The notes below the pieces were generated by a model that worked only from the letters and a program-made list of their open reading frames with translations, searched no databases and had not been told where the DNA came from. Positions 36,062-44,552 of a stretch of DNA of 64,000 nt are shown in pieces. The position numbers and the translations under genes were made by a program. Origin of the DNA: CAVOGJ01 sp963700865 (lineage in GTDB: Bacteria; Planctomycetota; Planctomycetia; Pirellulales; Pirellulaceae); contig CAVOZC010000018.1 of the NCBI GenBank assembly GCA_963700865.1, forward strand, positions 62,001 through 126,000, written 5' to 3'. Every line of letters begins with the position of its first letter. The first letter of the stretch is position 1.

Positions 36062-37138
36062 ATGCCTCGATCCACCGCCTGCCGCCTGGCACAGCCGCAT
36101 CACGGCTGGTGCTTACTCATCTTCGGGGGCCTGCTGGCAGGCGGGACGGTACCGGCCGGCGGACAACCTGTGGTGGATATCACGGTCGTGCTGTCGGACG
36201 CGGGTGGGGCGGCTCGGTCCGCCCACGATTGGGCTCAGGCACTTGGCAAATTACCCTTCGCCTCGGTTCGTGTCCGCAGCGGGAACGAGCCGCCTTCGAT
36301 CGAGCGGATTGGCGGGCAGCAGCCCGCTCACTACCAGGTGGTGGGGCGCATCGACTCACACCAACGATTGGAACTTCCCGGGGGCCGCTTCGAAATCCAC
36401 GATACGGCGCGGCTTGCCAATTGGCTGCGCGAGATCACCCGTCATGCGGGGCTCGAGCCCGAAACGTTTGCCTTTGGCTTGAACGCCGAGCAGTTGGTGG
36501 CGATCACGGAGGCCATGGAGGTTCCCTGCGGCGCCGGCACTCGGGGGCGCCCCGTGAAGTCGGTCGTCCGCGAGTTGCAGGCGTTGATTCAACCACGGAT
36601 CTCGTTGGCTCCCTCTGCCCGCGGCCGCATCCGCGCGGACGATCGCGTTTTGGACGAATTGGAGGGTGTCACTGCCGGCACGGCGTTGGCAGCCGTGTTG
36701 CGGCCGGTGGGACTGGTCCTCGTCCCGGAGCAGCACGGTGCCACGACCCAGCTCGTAATTCGGGACAGTCGCGAAGCGGAGGAGTTCTGGCCGATTGGCT
36801 GGCCCCGCCCGGAGCAGCGTCGCGACGAGCTCGTCCCGCGGTGGATGGAATTTACCGAAGTCGAGATTCGTGACGTCCCTTTGGCAACCGCCCTGCAGAC
36901 GTTGCAGGGCCGCTTGCAGATTCCCTTTCTTTACGATCACAACGGCATGCTTCGCCATCGCATTGCCCCCGATACCACACCCGCCTCCTTTCCCCGGAAA
37001 CGGACCTTCTACGGACGCGTGGTCCGTCATCTGCTCTCCCAAGCTCACTTAAAGGGCGAGTTACGCGCGGATGAAGCGGGTCGGCCGTTCCTCTGGATCA
37101 GCCCGGTCCGGCAAGATCGCGCGACGGACAAGGATTAG
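36062..37138 (+). CDS. Secreted protein of unknown function
   Basis: The start (MPRSTACRLAQPHHGWCLLI then FGGLLAGGTVPAGG) resembles a signal peptide. The body of about 320 residues has mixed alpha/beta character. Recognisable but unassigned stretches are VVDITVVLSDAGGAARSAHD, FGLNAEQLVAITEAMEV and VPLATALQTLQGRLQIPFLY. The last recalls the small 'secretin/TonB short N-terminal-like' and STN-type motifs of planctomycete proteins (D-V-P-L-x-x-A-L), but only weakly. A longer in-frame reading from 35762 looks non-coding. A TATAAT box is 44 bases upstream. The stop overlaps the stop of the convergent pepF gene by four bases (37135-37138). No function can be given. Confidence 0.65.
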   Translation: MPRSTACRLAQPHHGWCLLIFGGLLAGGTVPAGGQPVVDITVVLSDAGGAARSAHDWAQALGKLPFASVRVRSGNEPPSIERIGGQQPAHYQVVGRIDSHQRLELPGGRFEIHDTARLANWLREITRHAGLEPETFAFGLNAEQLVAITEAMEVPCGAGTRGRPVKSVVRELQALIQPRISLAPSARGRIRADDRVLDELEGVTAGTALAAVLRPVGLVLVPEQHGATTQLVIRDSREAEEFWPIGWPRPEQRRDELVPRWMEFTEVEIRDVPLATALQTLQGRLQIPFLYDHNGMLRHRIAPDTTPASFPRKRTFYGRVVRHLLSQAHLKGELRADEAGRPFLWISPVRQDRATDKD

Positions 37139-38928
37139 AGCAACGCATCCAGCTCCTTCACCATGTCACTGAAATGGGCGAGCGATGTATCGATCGGCGC
37201 CCGTTCGCTCATGTCGACACCCGCCCGTTTGAGCAATTCGAGCGGATATTTCGCGCAGCCACCGGAAAGGAACGACAGGTACTCGGCCCGTTCCTTGTCT
37301 CCACCGCCGAGGACGCGGCGAGAGAGTGCGATCGCCGCCGACAGCCCCGTGGCGTACTTGTAGACATAGAAGGATCGATAAAAGTGCGGGATGCGCAGAC
37401 ATTCAAGTGTCAACTCGTCATCAATGACAAAAGCCGGACCAAAATAATCGCGGAGCAGGCGTCCGTAGACGTCCCGCAACGCCCCCACGGTCAACGGTTC
37501 GCCCTGTTCCACCATGCCATGCACCGTTTTCTCAAACTCGGCAAACATCGTCTGCCGCACGATCGTCCCACGAATGGCATCTACGTTGCGATTGAGCAAG
37601 AAGGCGCGATCCTGATCGTCGGCGGCCCGCTCTAACAGATAGTGACTGAGCAATTCCTCATTAAACGTGCTGGCCACCTCCGCCACGAAGATCGTGTAAT
37701 TGTAATAGAGGAAAGGCTGGTTGCGGGCCGAGAAGTATGTATGCATCGAATGACCCGCTTCGTGTGCCAAGGTGAACACATCCTCAAACACCTCCGGTTT
37801 GTAGTTCATCATGATGAACGGATCGGCCGCATAGGTGCCGTAGCTGAATGCGCCGCTCTGCTTGTGCCGATTGGGATAGCGATCACACCAGCGGCCACGC
37901 AGTCCAGTTTGCAGCGTTTCAACGTATTCACTTCCGAGTGGTTCCAACGCGGCGACGATCATTCCGACCGCCTGATCCCAACGGGTATGACGCCGCAAGC
38001 CGGGCAAGAGGGGCACGTAGGTATCGTACATGTGGATCTGTCGGAGCTTCATTTTTCGGCGGCGCAATTCCAGGTATTGATGCACGGCCGGCAAATGGGC
38101 GCGCACCGCGGCGATCAAATTGTCATATACGGACTGCGGCACATTGTCCGGGAAGAGAGCCCGTTGCAGCGAACTCTCATAGCCGCGGGCCCTGGCGTAA
38201 TAGACGTCTTTCTGGATCGAGCCCGCCAGCGCCGCGGCGAGTGAGTTCTGATGATCGACGTGCTCGGCGTAAAACTGGTGAAATGCCTGCTTGCGGACGG
38301 ATCGTTGGGGAGATTGCAGCAGCTGCGAGAAACTTGAGTTCGTCAACTCAACCGGCTTGCCTGTTTCGTCCTCCACCGTTCCGAACTTGAGGTCGGCATC
38401 GATCAGCTTGCGGAAGATGTTCCCGGCAGCGCCGGCCATTTCACCCTGCATCGCCAGTAACTGCTCTTCTCGCGCCGCCAAGGTGTACTTGCGATAGCGG
38501 CGGATCCTTTTCAGGGCGAGCGCGTATTCGGACAGCGGCTTCGCTTGCAGGAACACCTTCATGCGGGCGGGCGGAATCGCCATGATCTCGGGTCGGATGA
38601 AACTGGACGCCTCACCGGCTCGCGTGGCAATATTCTGGTACCGACCGAGCATCCGCTGATATTCGCTGTTGGTCTGGTCCTGCGTGGTCTTCAGGTAAGC
38701 GTAAGCCCCCAACCGCTCAGCCAGCCGGTCGGTTTCCACATCCAGGTCGAGACAGGCGGCCAACGCCTTGGCGGATCGAGCCAGCTTTCCCTGGTGCTGA
38801 GCAAACTGGGCGACCTGTCGCTCCAGCCGCCGCAACGACTTCTCCCAGTCTTGATCGCTGGCAAAAAGCGAGCTGAGATCCCAAGTGTCGGCTTCAGCCA
38901 CCTGAGAGCGGGCGGGGAGCTTTTTCAC
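37135..38928 (-). CDS. pepF: Oligoendopeptidase F
   Basis: An M3-family zinc oligopeptidase that cuts peptides of roughly 7-17 residues, normally in the cytoplasm. The zinc motif is FTLAHEAGHSMHTYFS (HExxH), and the third glutamate is in VAEVASTFNEELLSHYLL. The N-terminal DTWDLSSLFASDQDWEKSL is typical, as is YFGPAFVIDDELTLECLRIP and HFYRSFYVYKYATGLSAAIA near the end. The start is GTG 38928 because a near-perfect ribosome site (GGAGGT on the minus strand at 38935-38940) stands six bases ahead. The longer reading to 39042 would add 38 residues without family similarity. Length is 597 residues, close to the usual 600. The end overlaps the neighbouring gene by four bases. Confidence 0.94.
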   Translation of the reverse strand: MKKLPARSQVAEADTWDLSSLFASDQDWEKSLRRLERQVAQFAQHQGKLARSAKALAACLDLDVETDRLAERLGAYAYLKTTQDQTNSEYQRMLGRYQNIATRAGEASSFIRPEIMAIPPARMKVFLQAKPLSEYALALKRIRRYRKYTLAAREEQLLAMQGEMAGAAGNIFRKLIDADLKFGTVEDETGKPVELTNSSFSQLLQSPQRSVRKQAFHQFYAEHVDHQNSLAAALAGSIQKDVYYARARGYESSLQRALFPDNVPQSVYDNLIAAVRAHLPAVHQYLELRRRKMKLRQIHMYDTYVPLLPGLRRHTRWDQAVGMIVAALEPLGSEYVETLQTGLRGRWCDRYPNRHKQSGAFSYGTYAADPFIMMNYKPEVFEDVFTLAHEAGHSMHTYFSARNQPFLYYNYTIFVAEVASTFNEELLSHYLLERAADDQDRAFLLNRNVDAIRGTIVRQTMFAEFEKTVHGMVEQGEPLTVGALRDVYGRLLRDYFGPAFVIDDELTLECLRIPHFYRSFYVYKYATGLSAAIALSRRVLGGGDKERAEYLSFLSGGCAKYPLELLKRAGVDMSERAPIDTSLAHFSDMVKELDALL

Positions 38929-38934
38929 GAATCT

Positions 38935-38940
38935 ACCTCC
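38935..38940 (-). promoter_or_regulatory. Ribosome binding site deciding the pepF start
   Basis: On the minus strand this reads GGAGGT, six bases before the GTG at 38928. It is among the strongest such sites in the window and selects the 597-residue product over the longer reading. Confidence 0.8.
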
Positions 38941-39134
38941 AGAAGGAAGAATATGGCGGGAAAACGAGCCATCACGGCCCGTCAAACTGCCTATTTTTAC
39001 GTCGGGTTGACTTAAACGAACCGGCTTACCTGACTTCCCCACTCTTTCCGATCAACGCACGTAGAATACAGCCAGACGCTTTTTCGAATTTCTTAACATG
39101 TTTCAAAAGTAAGGGGTGTCGAGCCTGCCAGCGA

Positions 39135-39172
39135 CTGGTTACATTCGTGCACTTCCAGGAAGAATGTACCAG
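39135..39172. promoter_or_regulatory. Hairpin in the pepF-NRDE divergent gap
   Basis: CTGGTTACATTC (39135-39146) pairs with GAATGTACCAG (39162-39172) with one bulged base and a 15-base loop. It lies 35 bases before the NRDE gene in a gap of 278 bases between divergent genes. It could be a protein site or an RNA stem; there is no T-run, so it is not a plain terminator. Confidence 0.35.
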
Positions 39173-39206
39173 ACACGGGTAGGATTCACGTAAACCTATA
39201 TAAGTT

Positions 39207-39974
39207 ATGAGCCTGATTGCAATTCAATATCAACTGGTGCCCGACGCACCGGTACTTGTGGCCGCCAACCGAGATGAGCGGTATGACCGTGCAACGGCGG
39301 CGCCGTCGATTCAGTCGGGCAAACCGCGCGTGCTCTGCGGAACCGATGGGGACGCTCAAGGCACCTGGTTGGGCGTCAATCAAAACGGACTTTTTGTCGG
39401 TGTCTGCAACCGCCGCAAGATCATGCCCACCTTTATCTCTCGGTCTCGGGGCTTGCTGTGCCTGGACATGCTGCGAGCCGAATCGGCTCAGGCAGCCGTC
39501 GATCTGTGCATGGAAGAGTTGATGACGGGCAAGTACAACGGCGCGAATTTCATCTGCGCCGATAGCGAAAGTGGCTGGGCTGTCCATGCGGGCGACGACG
39601 TAAATGCCGTGCCCATGAAGGAAGGCCTGAATATCATTTCGAATCGTGATTTAAACGATACCCATGACGAGCGTGGCGAGATGGCGCGTCGCTTGCTCAC
39701 TCTGCAAACGCTTGATTCTCCCGTGAAGTTCCTGGCCATCGCCAGCAAGGTCTTCTCACGACCCCCGTCTCCTGAAGGCCGACCCAGCATCGTGACTCGC
39801 GGTCGCGAGATTGGCACCGTCAGTTCCACACTGATTTCGCTCGGCAAAAAACCGCGCGACGCCATCTATCAGTATGCTGGGGGAGCACCGGACCGGCAGC
39901 GCCACGAAGACTTTTCCCCGTTGCTGCGAGACATTCTCAGCCGCGGCCTGCGGGAAGCCAAGGCCGGTGCGTGA
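39207..39974 (+). CDS. NRDE/TANGO2-family protein
   Basis: The family name motif is present as VLVAANRDERYDRATAAPS (residues 16-34). It is followed by GTWLGVNQNGLFVGVCNRR, YNGANFICADSESGWAVHAG and LNIISNRDLND, all typical of the NRDE fold. This is an N-terminal-nucleophile-like family related to eukaryotic TANGO2, linked with haem handling in recent work; the bacterial role is uncertain. Ile at position 5 replaces the Cys often seen at residue 2 of other members, so hydrolase activity is doubtful. Length is 255 residues, standard. ATG 39207 follows an A/T-rich stretch (CCTATATAAGTT) with no clear ribosome site, so a very short leader is possible. Confidence 0.88.
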   Translation: MSLIAIQYQLVPDAPVLVAANRDERYDRATAAPSIQSGKPRVLCGTDGDAQGTWLGVNQNGLFVGVCNRRKIMPTFISRSRGLLCLDMLRAESAQAAVDLCMEELMTGKYNGANFICADSESGWAVHAGDDVNAVPMKEGLNIISNRDLNDTHDERGEMARRLLTLQTLDSPVKFLAIASKVFSRPPSPEGRPSIVTRGREIGTVSSTLISLGKKPRDAIYQYAGGAPDRQRHEDFSPLLRDILSRGLREAKAGA

Positions 39975-40040
39975 TGACGCCGGTGAATACGGGGAAGAAG
40001 CCGCTGGCTTGGATTGCCATCCGCACAGCGACGAGTCTGT

Positions 40041-41264
40041 TCATGCCACGGTTGACCGCTGAGTGAGCGGCTCCTGAATCACCGCCACGATCGCGCGGCA
40101 CACGGTCGGCAGATTTTGTTGATTCATTCCCGCCACGTTGATGCGGCCATTCCGCACGATGTAAATCGAGTGCTCCTTCCGTAACCGCTCGACCTGCTGA
40201 GGCGAGAGCCCGGAAAACGAGAACATCCCCTGCTGGTTGACGATAAACCCAAAGTCGACAGGCGAGTCGAGTTCGGTCATGGTACGGGCAAACGCTTGGC
40301 GTAACCCATGAATTCGATCCCGCATGTCGGCCAGTTCCTGCTGCCAGGCGGCCTGCAACTCGGGGCTCTCCAAGACCCGGGCGACGATCGCGGCACCATG
40401 CAACGGCGGATTTGAATAGTTGGCCCGGATGCACTGCTTGATCTGACTGACAACGCTGGCGGCGGACTCGGGGGCACCGCTGATGACGGTCAGGGCCCCG
40501 ACTCGCTCGCCATACAGTCCGAAATTCTTGGAATAGGAAGAGCAAATCAGCAACTCGTCGACATGTTCGCAGAGGATGCGCAGCCCCTTGGCGTCTTGCT
40601 CCAGCCCGTCACCGAACCCTTGGTAGGCAAAATCGACGAGCGGCAACAGACGTCGCGCATGAGCGATTTGCGCGATCGCCTCCCAATGACGGGGCTGCAA
40701 ATCGACGCCCGTAGGATTATGACAGCAGCCATGCAGCAGCAGCACGTCTCCCTCGGGGATCGCCGATAACGACTCGAACATGGCATCTTCGTCAAGCGCA
40801 AAACGGGCGGCATCGTAATACGGGTATGACTGGACGGGCACGCCCGCCGCCGCGAAGATTTTGGGATGGTTGGGCCAGGTCGGCTGGCTCAACCACACAC
40901 GTGCTTGCGGGAACGATTGGCGAATAAAGTCGGCGGCCACGCGGAGTGCACCTGTCCCGCCTGGAGTTTGCGCCGCGGCGACCCGTCGAGCCTCGATGAG
41001 CGGATGCTGGCTTCCCAGCAGCAATTCGGAAACGCGGCGGCAGTAGCTGACGTGTCCCGTAATGCCCAGGTATCCCTTGCTCATCTCGTCGGCCAACAGG
41101 GCTTCTTCCGCCTGTTTCACGCAGGCGAGAATGGGGGTCAAGCCCTGCTCGTTTTGATAAACGCCGACGCTGAGATTGATCTTCGCCGGATCCGGGTCTG
41201 ACTGAAATGCCTCGTTGATTCCCAGAATTTCATCAGCGGGAGCGGCGGTAATTTGTTCAAACAT
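40041..41264 (-). CDS. Aspartate/aromatic aminotransferase (class I)
   Basis: A fold-type-I PLP aminotransferase of the AspC/TyrB group. It begins MFEQITAAPADEILGINEAF and KINLSVGVYQNEQG, has QTPGGTGALRVAADFI, LHGCCHNPTGVDLQPRHW, VDFAYQGFGDGLEQDAKG, and the PLP lysine in SSYSKNFGLYGERVGAL. The substrate arginine region near the end reads MNQQNLPTVCRAIVAV, where the typical 'GR.N.AG' appears as NGRINVAGMNQQN. Length is 407 residues, about 10 longer than E. coli AspC. Likely reactions are aspartate/2-oxoglutarate and aromatic-acid transamination. The start is ATG 41264. The gene is single, with 66 bases to the converging NRDE gene. Confidence 0.94.
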   Translation of the reverse strand: MFEQITAAPADEILGINEAFQSDPDPAKINLSVGVYQNEQGLTPILACVKQAEEALLADEMSKGYLGITGHVSYCRRVSELLLGSQHPLIEARRVAAAQTPGGTGALRVAADFIRQSFPQARVWLSQPTWPNHPKIFAAAGVPVQSYPYYDAARFALDEDAMFESLSAIPEGDVLLLHGCCHNPTGVDLQPRHWEAIAQIAHARRLLPLVDFAYQGFGDGLEQDAKGLRILCEHVDELLICSSYSKNFGLYGERVGALTVISGAPESAASVVSQIKQCIRANYSNPPLHGAAIVARVLESPELQAAWQQELADMRDRIHGLRQAFARTMTELDSPVDFGFIVNQQGMFSFSGLSPQQVERLRKEHSIYIVRNGRINVAGMNQQNLPTVCRAIVAVIQEPLTQRSTVA

Positions 41265-41465
41265 CAGGTATCCCTTGGGCGGATCTTACGTGACAATGGC
41301 ACGTTGACGCTGGCGGTGTTCACGGATCAGAATTGCGAGCGAGCCGGCTCTTACGAACCCTAGCTATCGTAACTCGTACCTGACGGGTCACCTAGCCCTT
41401 GCCGGACGGCCGTCCCGCCGTGTACCACCCGCCTTCCACATGCCCCACGTTCGGATTGGTTTCCC

Positions 41466-42669
41466 ATGCCGCGCCCCGCAATCGGTGTCTGGTTTCTCGG
41501 CGCGAGGTGGAGTTGCCACCACGTCCATGGTCGGTTTGGCTGCCTTGCAGAAGGGGCTGATCTCCACGACGGGACTCGTCAGTGAACTACCGCACTTCAC
41601 GCACCTCTCGTTGCCGTCCTGGTCGAATCTGGTGGTGGGGGGCCACGACATACGTCGCACGCCGATTCTGGAAACGGCCACCGTACTGGCCAAGAAAAAT
41701 CAGGCCTTTGACGTGGACATACTCACCGCGGTGCGGAAGGAATTGGCACGGATCGAGAAAAACATCTGCCCCGGGACGGCGATTAACGTGGGGACCACCA
41801 TCGAACAACTGGCCGATGGACGGATGTTGCGGCGACAGGAGCAACCGCGACAAGCCGTGGAACGCGTGCAAGCCGACCTTACGGCTTTTGCCAAACGCTA
41901 CAAACTCGATCGCGTCATCGTGGTCAACGTGGCTTCCACGGAACCGCAAGTGGATGAGAAACTTCTGCCCCGCAGCTGGGCTGAGCTGAATCGGCTGCTT
42001 GACCGGCTGAGCGATTGTCCCCTGGGCGCCAGTTCGCTCTACGCCATTGCGGCGCTCGACCTGGGGTATCCCTATATCAACTTCACGCCATCACTCGGTT
42101 CAAAACCAAAGGCGATTGCCGAATTGGCCATCGAGCGCGATACCTGCCATATGGGCTACGACGGCAAAACCGGCGAGACGCTGTTGAAAAGCGTGCTGGC
42201 CCCGATGTTCGCACAACGACACTTGGAGATCATGAGTTGGGTGGGCCATAACATCTTTGGCAATCTCGACGGGCGGGTGCTGCATGACCCGGCGAACAAG
42301 CAAACCAAGGTGGTCAGCAAGGATCGGCTGCTGGCCGAAATTCTGGGTTATCAACCGCAGACGCATGTTTCGATCGAGTACATTGAAAGTCTGGGCGACT
42401 GGAAAACCGCCTGGGATCATATTCACTTTCGGGGCTTCCTGGAGACACCCATGAAGCTGCAGTTTACCTGGCAGGGTTGCGATTCGGTGCTCGCCGCGCC
42501 ACTCGTCCTGGACCTGGTCCGCTTTACCGCATGCGCTCACGCCCGTGGAGAACGCGGTTTGCTGACCTTCCTGGCGAGCTTCTTCAAATCACCGCTCGGC
42601 GTCAAAGAAAACGACTTCGGTCGCCAGTTTCAATCGCTGGTCGATTGGTCGCGTGCTGGCACCCTGTAA
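41466..42669 (+). CDS. ino1: Inositol-3-phosphate synthase, one frameshift near the start
   Basis: This NAD-dependent enzyme converts glucose-6-phosphate to inositol-3-phosphate, the first step toward inositol lipids and solutes. The NAD loop reads IGVWFLGA-RGGVATTSMVGL once the frame change near 41506 is bridged (two bases missing or one surplus). The rest is continuous: VGGHDIRRTPILETATVL, VVNVASTEP, INFTPSLGSKPKAIAELA, GYDGKTGETLLKSVLAPMFA, SWVGHNIFGNLDGRVL and FRGFLETPMKLQFTWQGCDS. The repaired length is about 401 residues, as in bacterial/archaeal forms. ATG 41466 is the natural start; the in-frame reading from 41440 lacks the Rossmann strand. It could supply phosphatidylinositol or a compatible solute. 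Confidence 0.88.
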
Positions 42670-42697
42670 GATCGACGCGCGACATCCAGCGCGAGCC

Positions 42698-44254
42698 CTA
42701 ACGCGACCATTCGCTGTTGAAACTCGCCAGCAAACGACGACCCTTGTAGATGCAAAAGGCTTCCGCCGGTCCGATGGGTCGCCGTCGGCCTGTCGAGGGA
42801 TACCAGTCCACCCGCATGGCGTCGACGATCGCCGTGCCTGCGAGATCGTCTCTTCGAGCTTGGGCAATCAACAGCCTATCGCCAAAGAAGTCCCCCCTGG
42901 CCAGCGGCTCGAAGGTGGTAAACTCTTCCTGCCCCTTCTGCAGCAAGGCAGATGTCTCGGCGTCCAACTCACGTGGAGGCCAAGCGTGCGTGCGAATCTC
43001 TTCATGTTCCGCCTGCCATCCCGCGAATGCCGCATAGACGTCCTCCACGGGCAACTCCGCCATGTCGGCATAAAAGGCATGCACGAGCGGGCCCGAAATG
43101 GCCAAGTTACTCAGGATCCGTGGGGTCCCATCCTGGTCGACGAGCGCGTATTCATAGCGAAACAAGTAACAATCTCGCGGTTCTTCATAACCGGGCCAGG
43201 AAAGCGTCCGCTGATCCACCAATTCACAGCGTTGGGGCGGAACTCCCATTTGAGTCGGTTGTGCGAGAAAGGCATACAGCTGCGCCTCGGCGATGGCCAG
43301 CGGCGAGCTATATTCCTCGTCCACACGATCAAGCAAATCGAGTTCCTCCGCATAGGCCAAGACCCGCAATCGCACCACAGGCTCGGCGGCCAGCGCAACC
43401 AGCAGATCGGCGGCCGTCTCCTCTCCCAAGCGGCACAGAGCCGCCGCCGCCTCGACTCGCAGGCGGCGATGCCGCAGTTCACCCAGCCGTTCCAGTGTCG
43501 GTATCGCGCGCGGATCTCCAATCAAACCCAGTGCATCGGCCAACGACACGCCTAGCGGAACACTCTGAGCCACGACGGCCTGCGCGGCTTGGCGACTTGC
43601 CAAGGTATCCGCAGCCTGCTCTTGGGCCGAGGACAAATGGGCCACCACCGCTTCGGTCAGCCGCTGCAGCTCATGCGCCCGCTGATGAGCAGGATGCGGT
43701 GACAGGCGACCGGCCCGCGCATGAAAGTTCGCGAGGTCCAGGATTCCCGCGGCCAAATCTGGATTGGCAAGGCAGGCCAGCAGACCGGGAAACAACGTCT
43801 CGAGTGGTTCGGCCGCGCGGAGCGAAAAGAGCGGGATGAGTGCTGCCGATGCGGCTTCCGCACCAGCCGGGGGATCCCCGACGAGCAGGGTGACCAAGGC
43901 CCGTAGGCTCGCCGGCGTGGCCATCCGCCCCAACCGCGATAGCAACAAATGGCGATCTTGAAAGCGGGGACCGAGTGAGCGATAAAGCCGAGCGATCATC
44001 TCGATCGGTTGGTCCGTCGCGGCTTCGACTTCTGCGTCCAAGGGACGGCGGGCGACGGCCAGCACCGCCGAGCGCCAGTTTCGCAGCAAGCCTTCCCTCG
44101 CGGAAGCGACCGGTACGTCTTCCACGATTGAAACCAATGCCTTGACAATGTCGGGTTCGGCAAACGACTGCCAACGCGACTCCGGCATCTCCAGGTCGAG
44201 TTGGTTGGCATCCTCCCGCAAGCGGGCATGCAATTCGGTCAAATCACTGGTCAT
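42698..44254 (-). CDS. HEAT-repeat protein of unknown function
   Basis: A 518-residue soluble protein. The first 340 residues are helical with HEAT-like repeats (LRALVTLLVGDPPAGAEAAS, ALGLIGDPRAIPTLERLGEL, RHRRLRVEAAAALCRLGEET). The last 180 are alpha/beta, with CYLFRYEYALVDQDGTPRIL, NLAISGPLVHAFYADMAELP, VEDVYAAFAGWQAEHEEIRT and VDWYPSTGRRRPIGPAEAFC. HEAT part and C-terminal domain together suggest a substrate-binding or regulatory role, but I do not know the family. ATG 44254 (MTSDLTELHARLRED) is preferred to GTG 44290, which adds 12 residues without merit. It diverges from the AsmA-like gene with a 298-base gap. Confidence 0.75.
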   Translation of the reverse strand: MTSDLTELHARLREDANQLDLEMPESRWQSFAEPDIVKALVSIVEDVPVASAREGLLRNWRSAVLAVARRPLDAEVEAATDQPIEMIARLYRSLGPRFQDRHLLLSRLGRMATPASLRALVTLLVGDPPAGAEAASAALIPLFSLRAAEPLETLFPGLLACLANPDLAAGILDLANFHARAGRLSPHPAHQRAHELQRLTEAVVAHLSSAQEQAADTLASRQAAQAVVAQSVPLGVSLADALGLIGDPRAIPTLERLGELRHRRLRVEAAAALCRLGEETAADLLVALAAEPVVRLRVLAYAEELDLLDRVDEEYSSPLAIAEAQLYAFLAQPTQMGVPPQRCELVDQRTLSWPGYEEPRDCYLFRYEYALVDQDGTPRILSNLAISGPLVHAFYADMAELPVEDVYAAFAGWQAEHEEIRTHAWPPRELDAETSALLQKGQEEFTTFEPLARGDFFGDRLLIAQARRDDLAGTAIVDAMRVDWYPSTGRRRPIGPAEAFCIYKGRRLLASFNSEWSR

Positions 44255-44552
44255 GGAAGGCCTGAATTCGGGAGCGGGCCTGGAGGCCACCCATCATGGA
44301 GCCCATTGCGCGATGTCCCTGCGGTCACGCAAGGGCGTCCACGCGGCAAATCAGCTCAGCAAACATAACAGTGTTGCCCGCTTCTTGCACGGGCCTTCCG
44401 CCACGACTCGGTCCGCAGCAGCAGCGCGGGCAGGGGGCAATTCGCGACTCGACGAGCCTCCGCGATGGCTGGTGACTTTTCGATCTTTACCCGGAATTGC
44501 GAATCACGGTATCCCTCTCCGCGGTTTCCCGTTTCTGGAACAGGTTCTGCTT

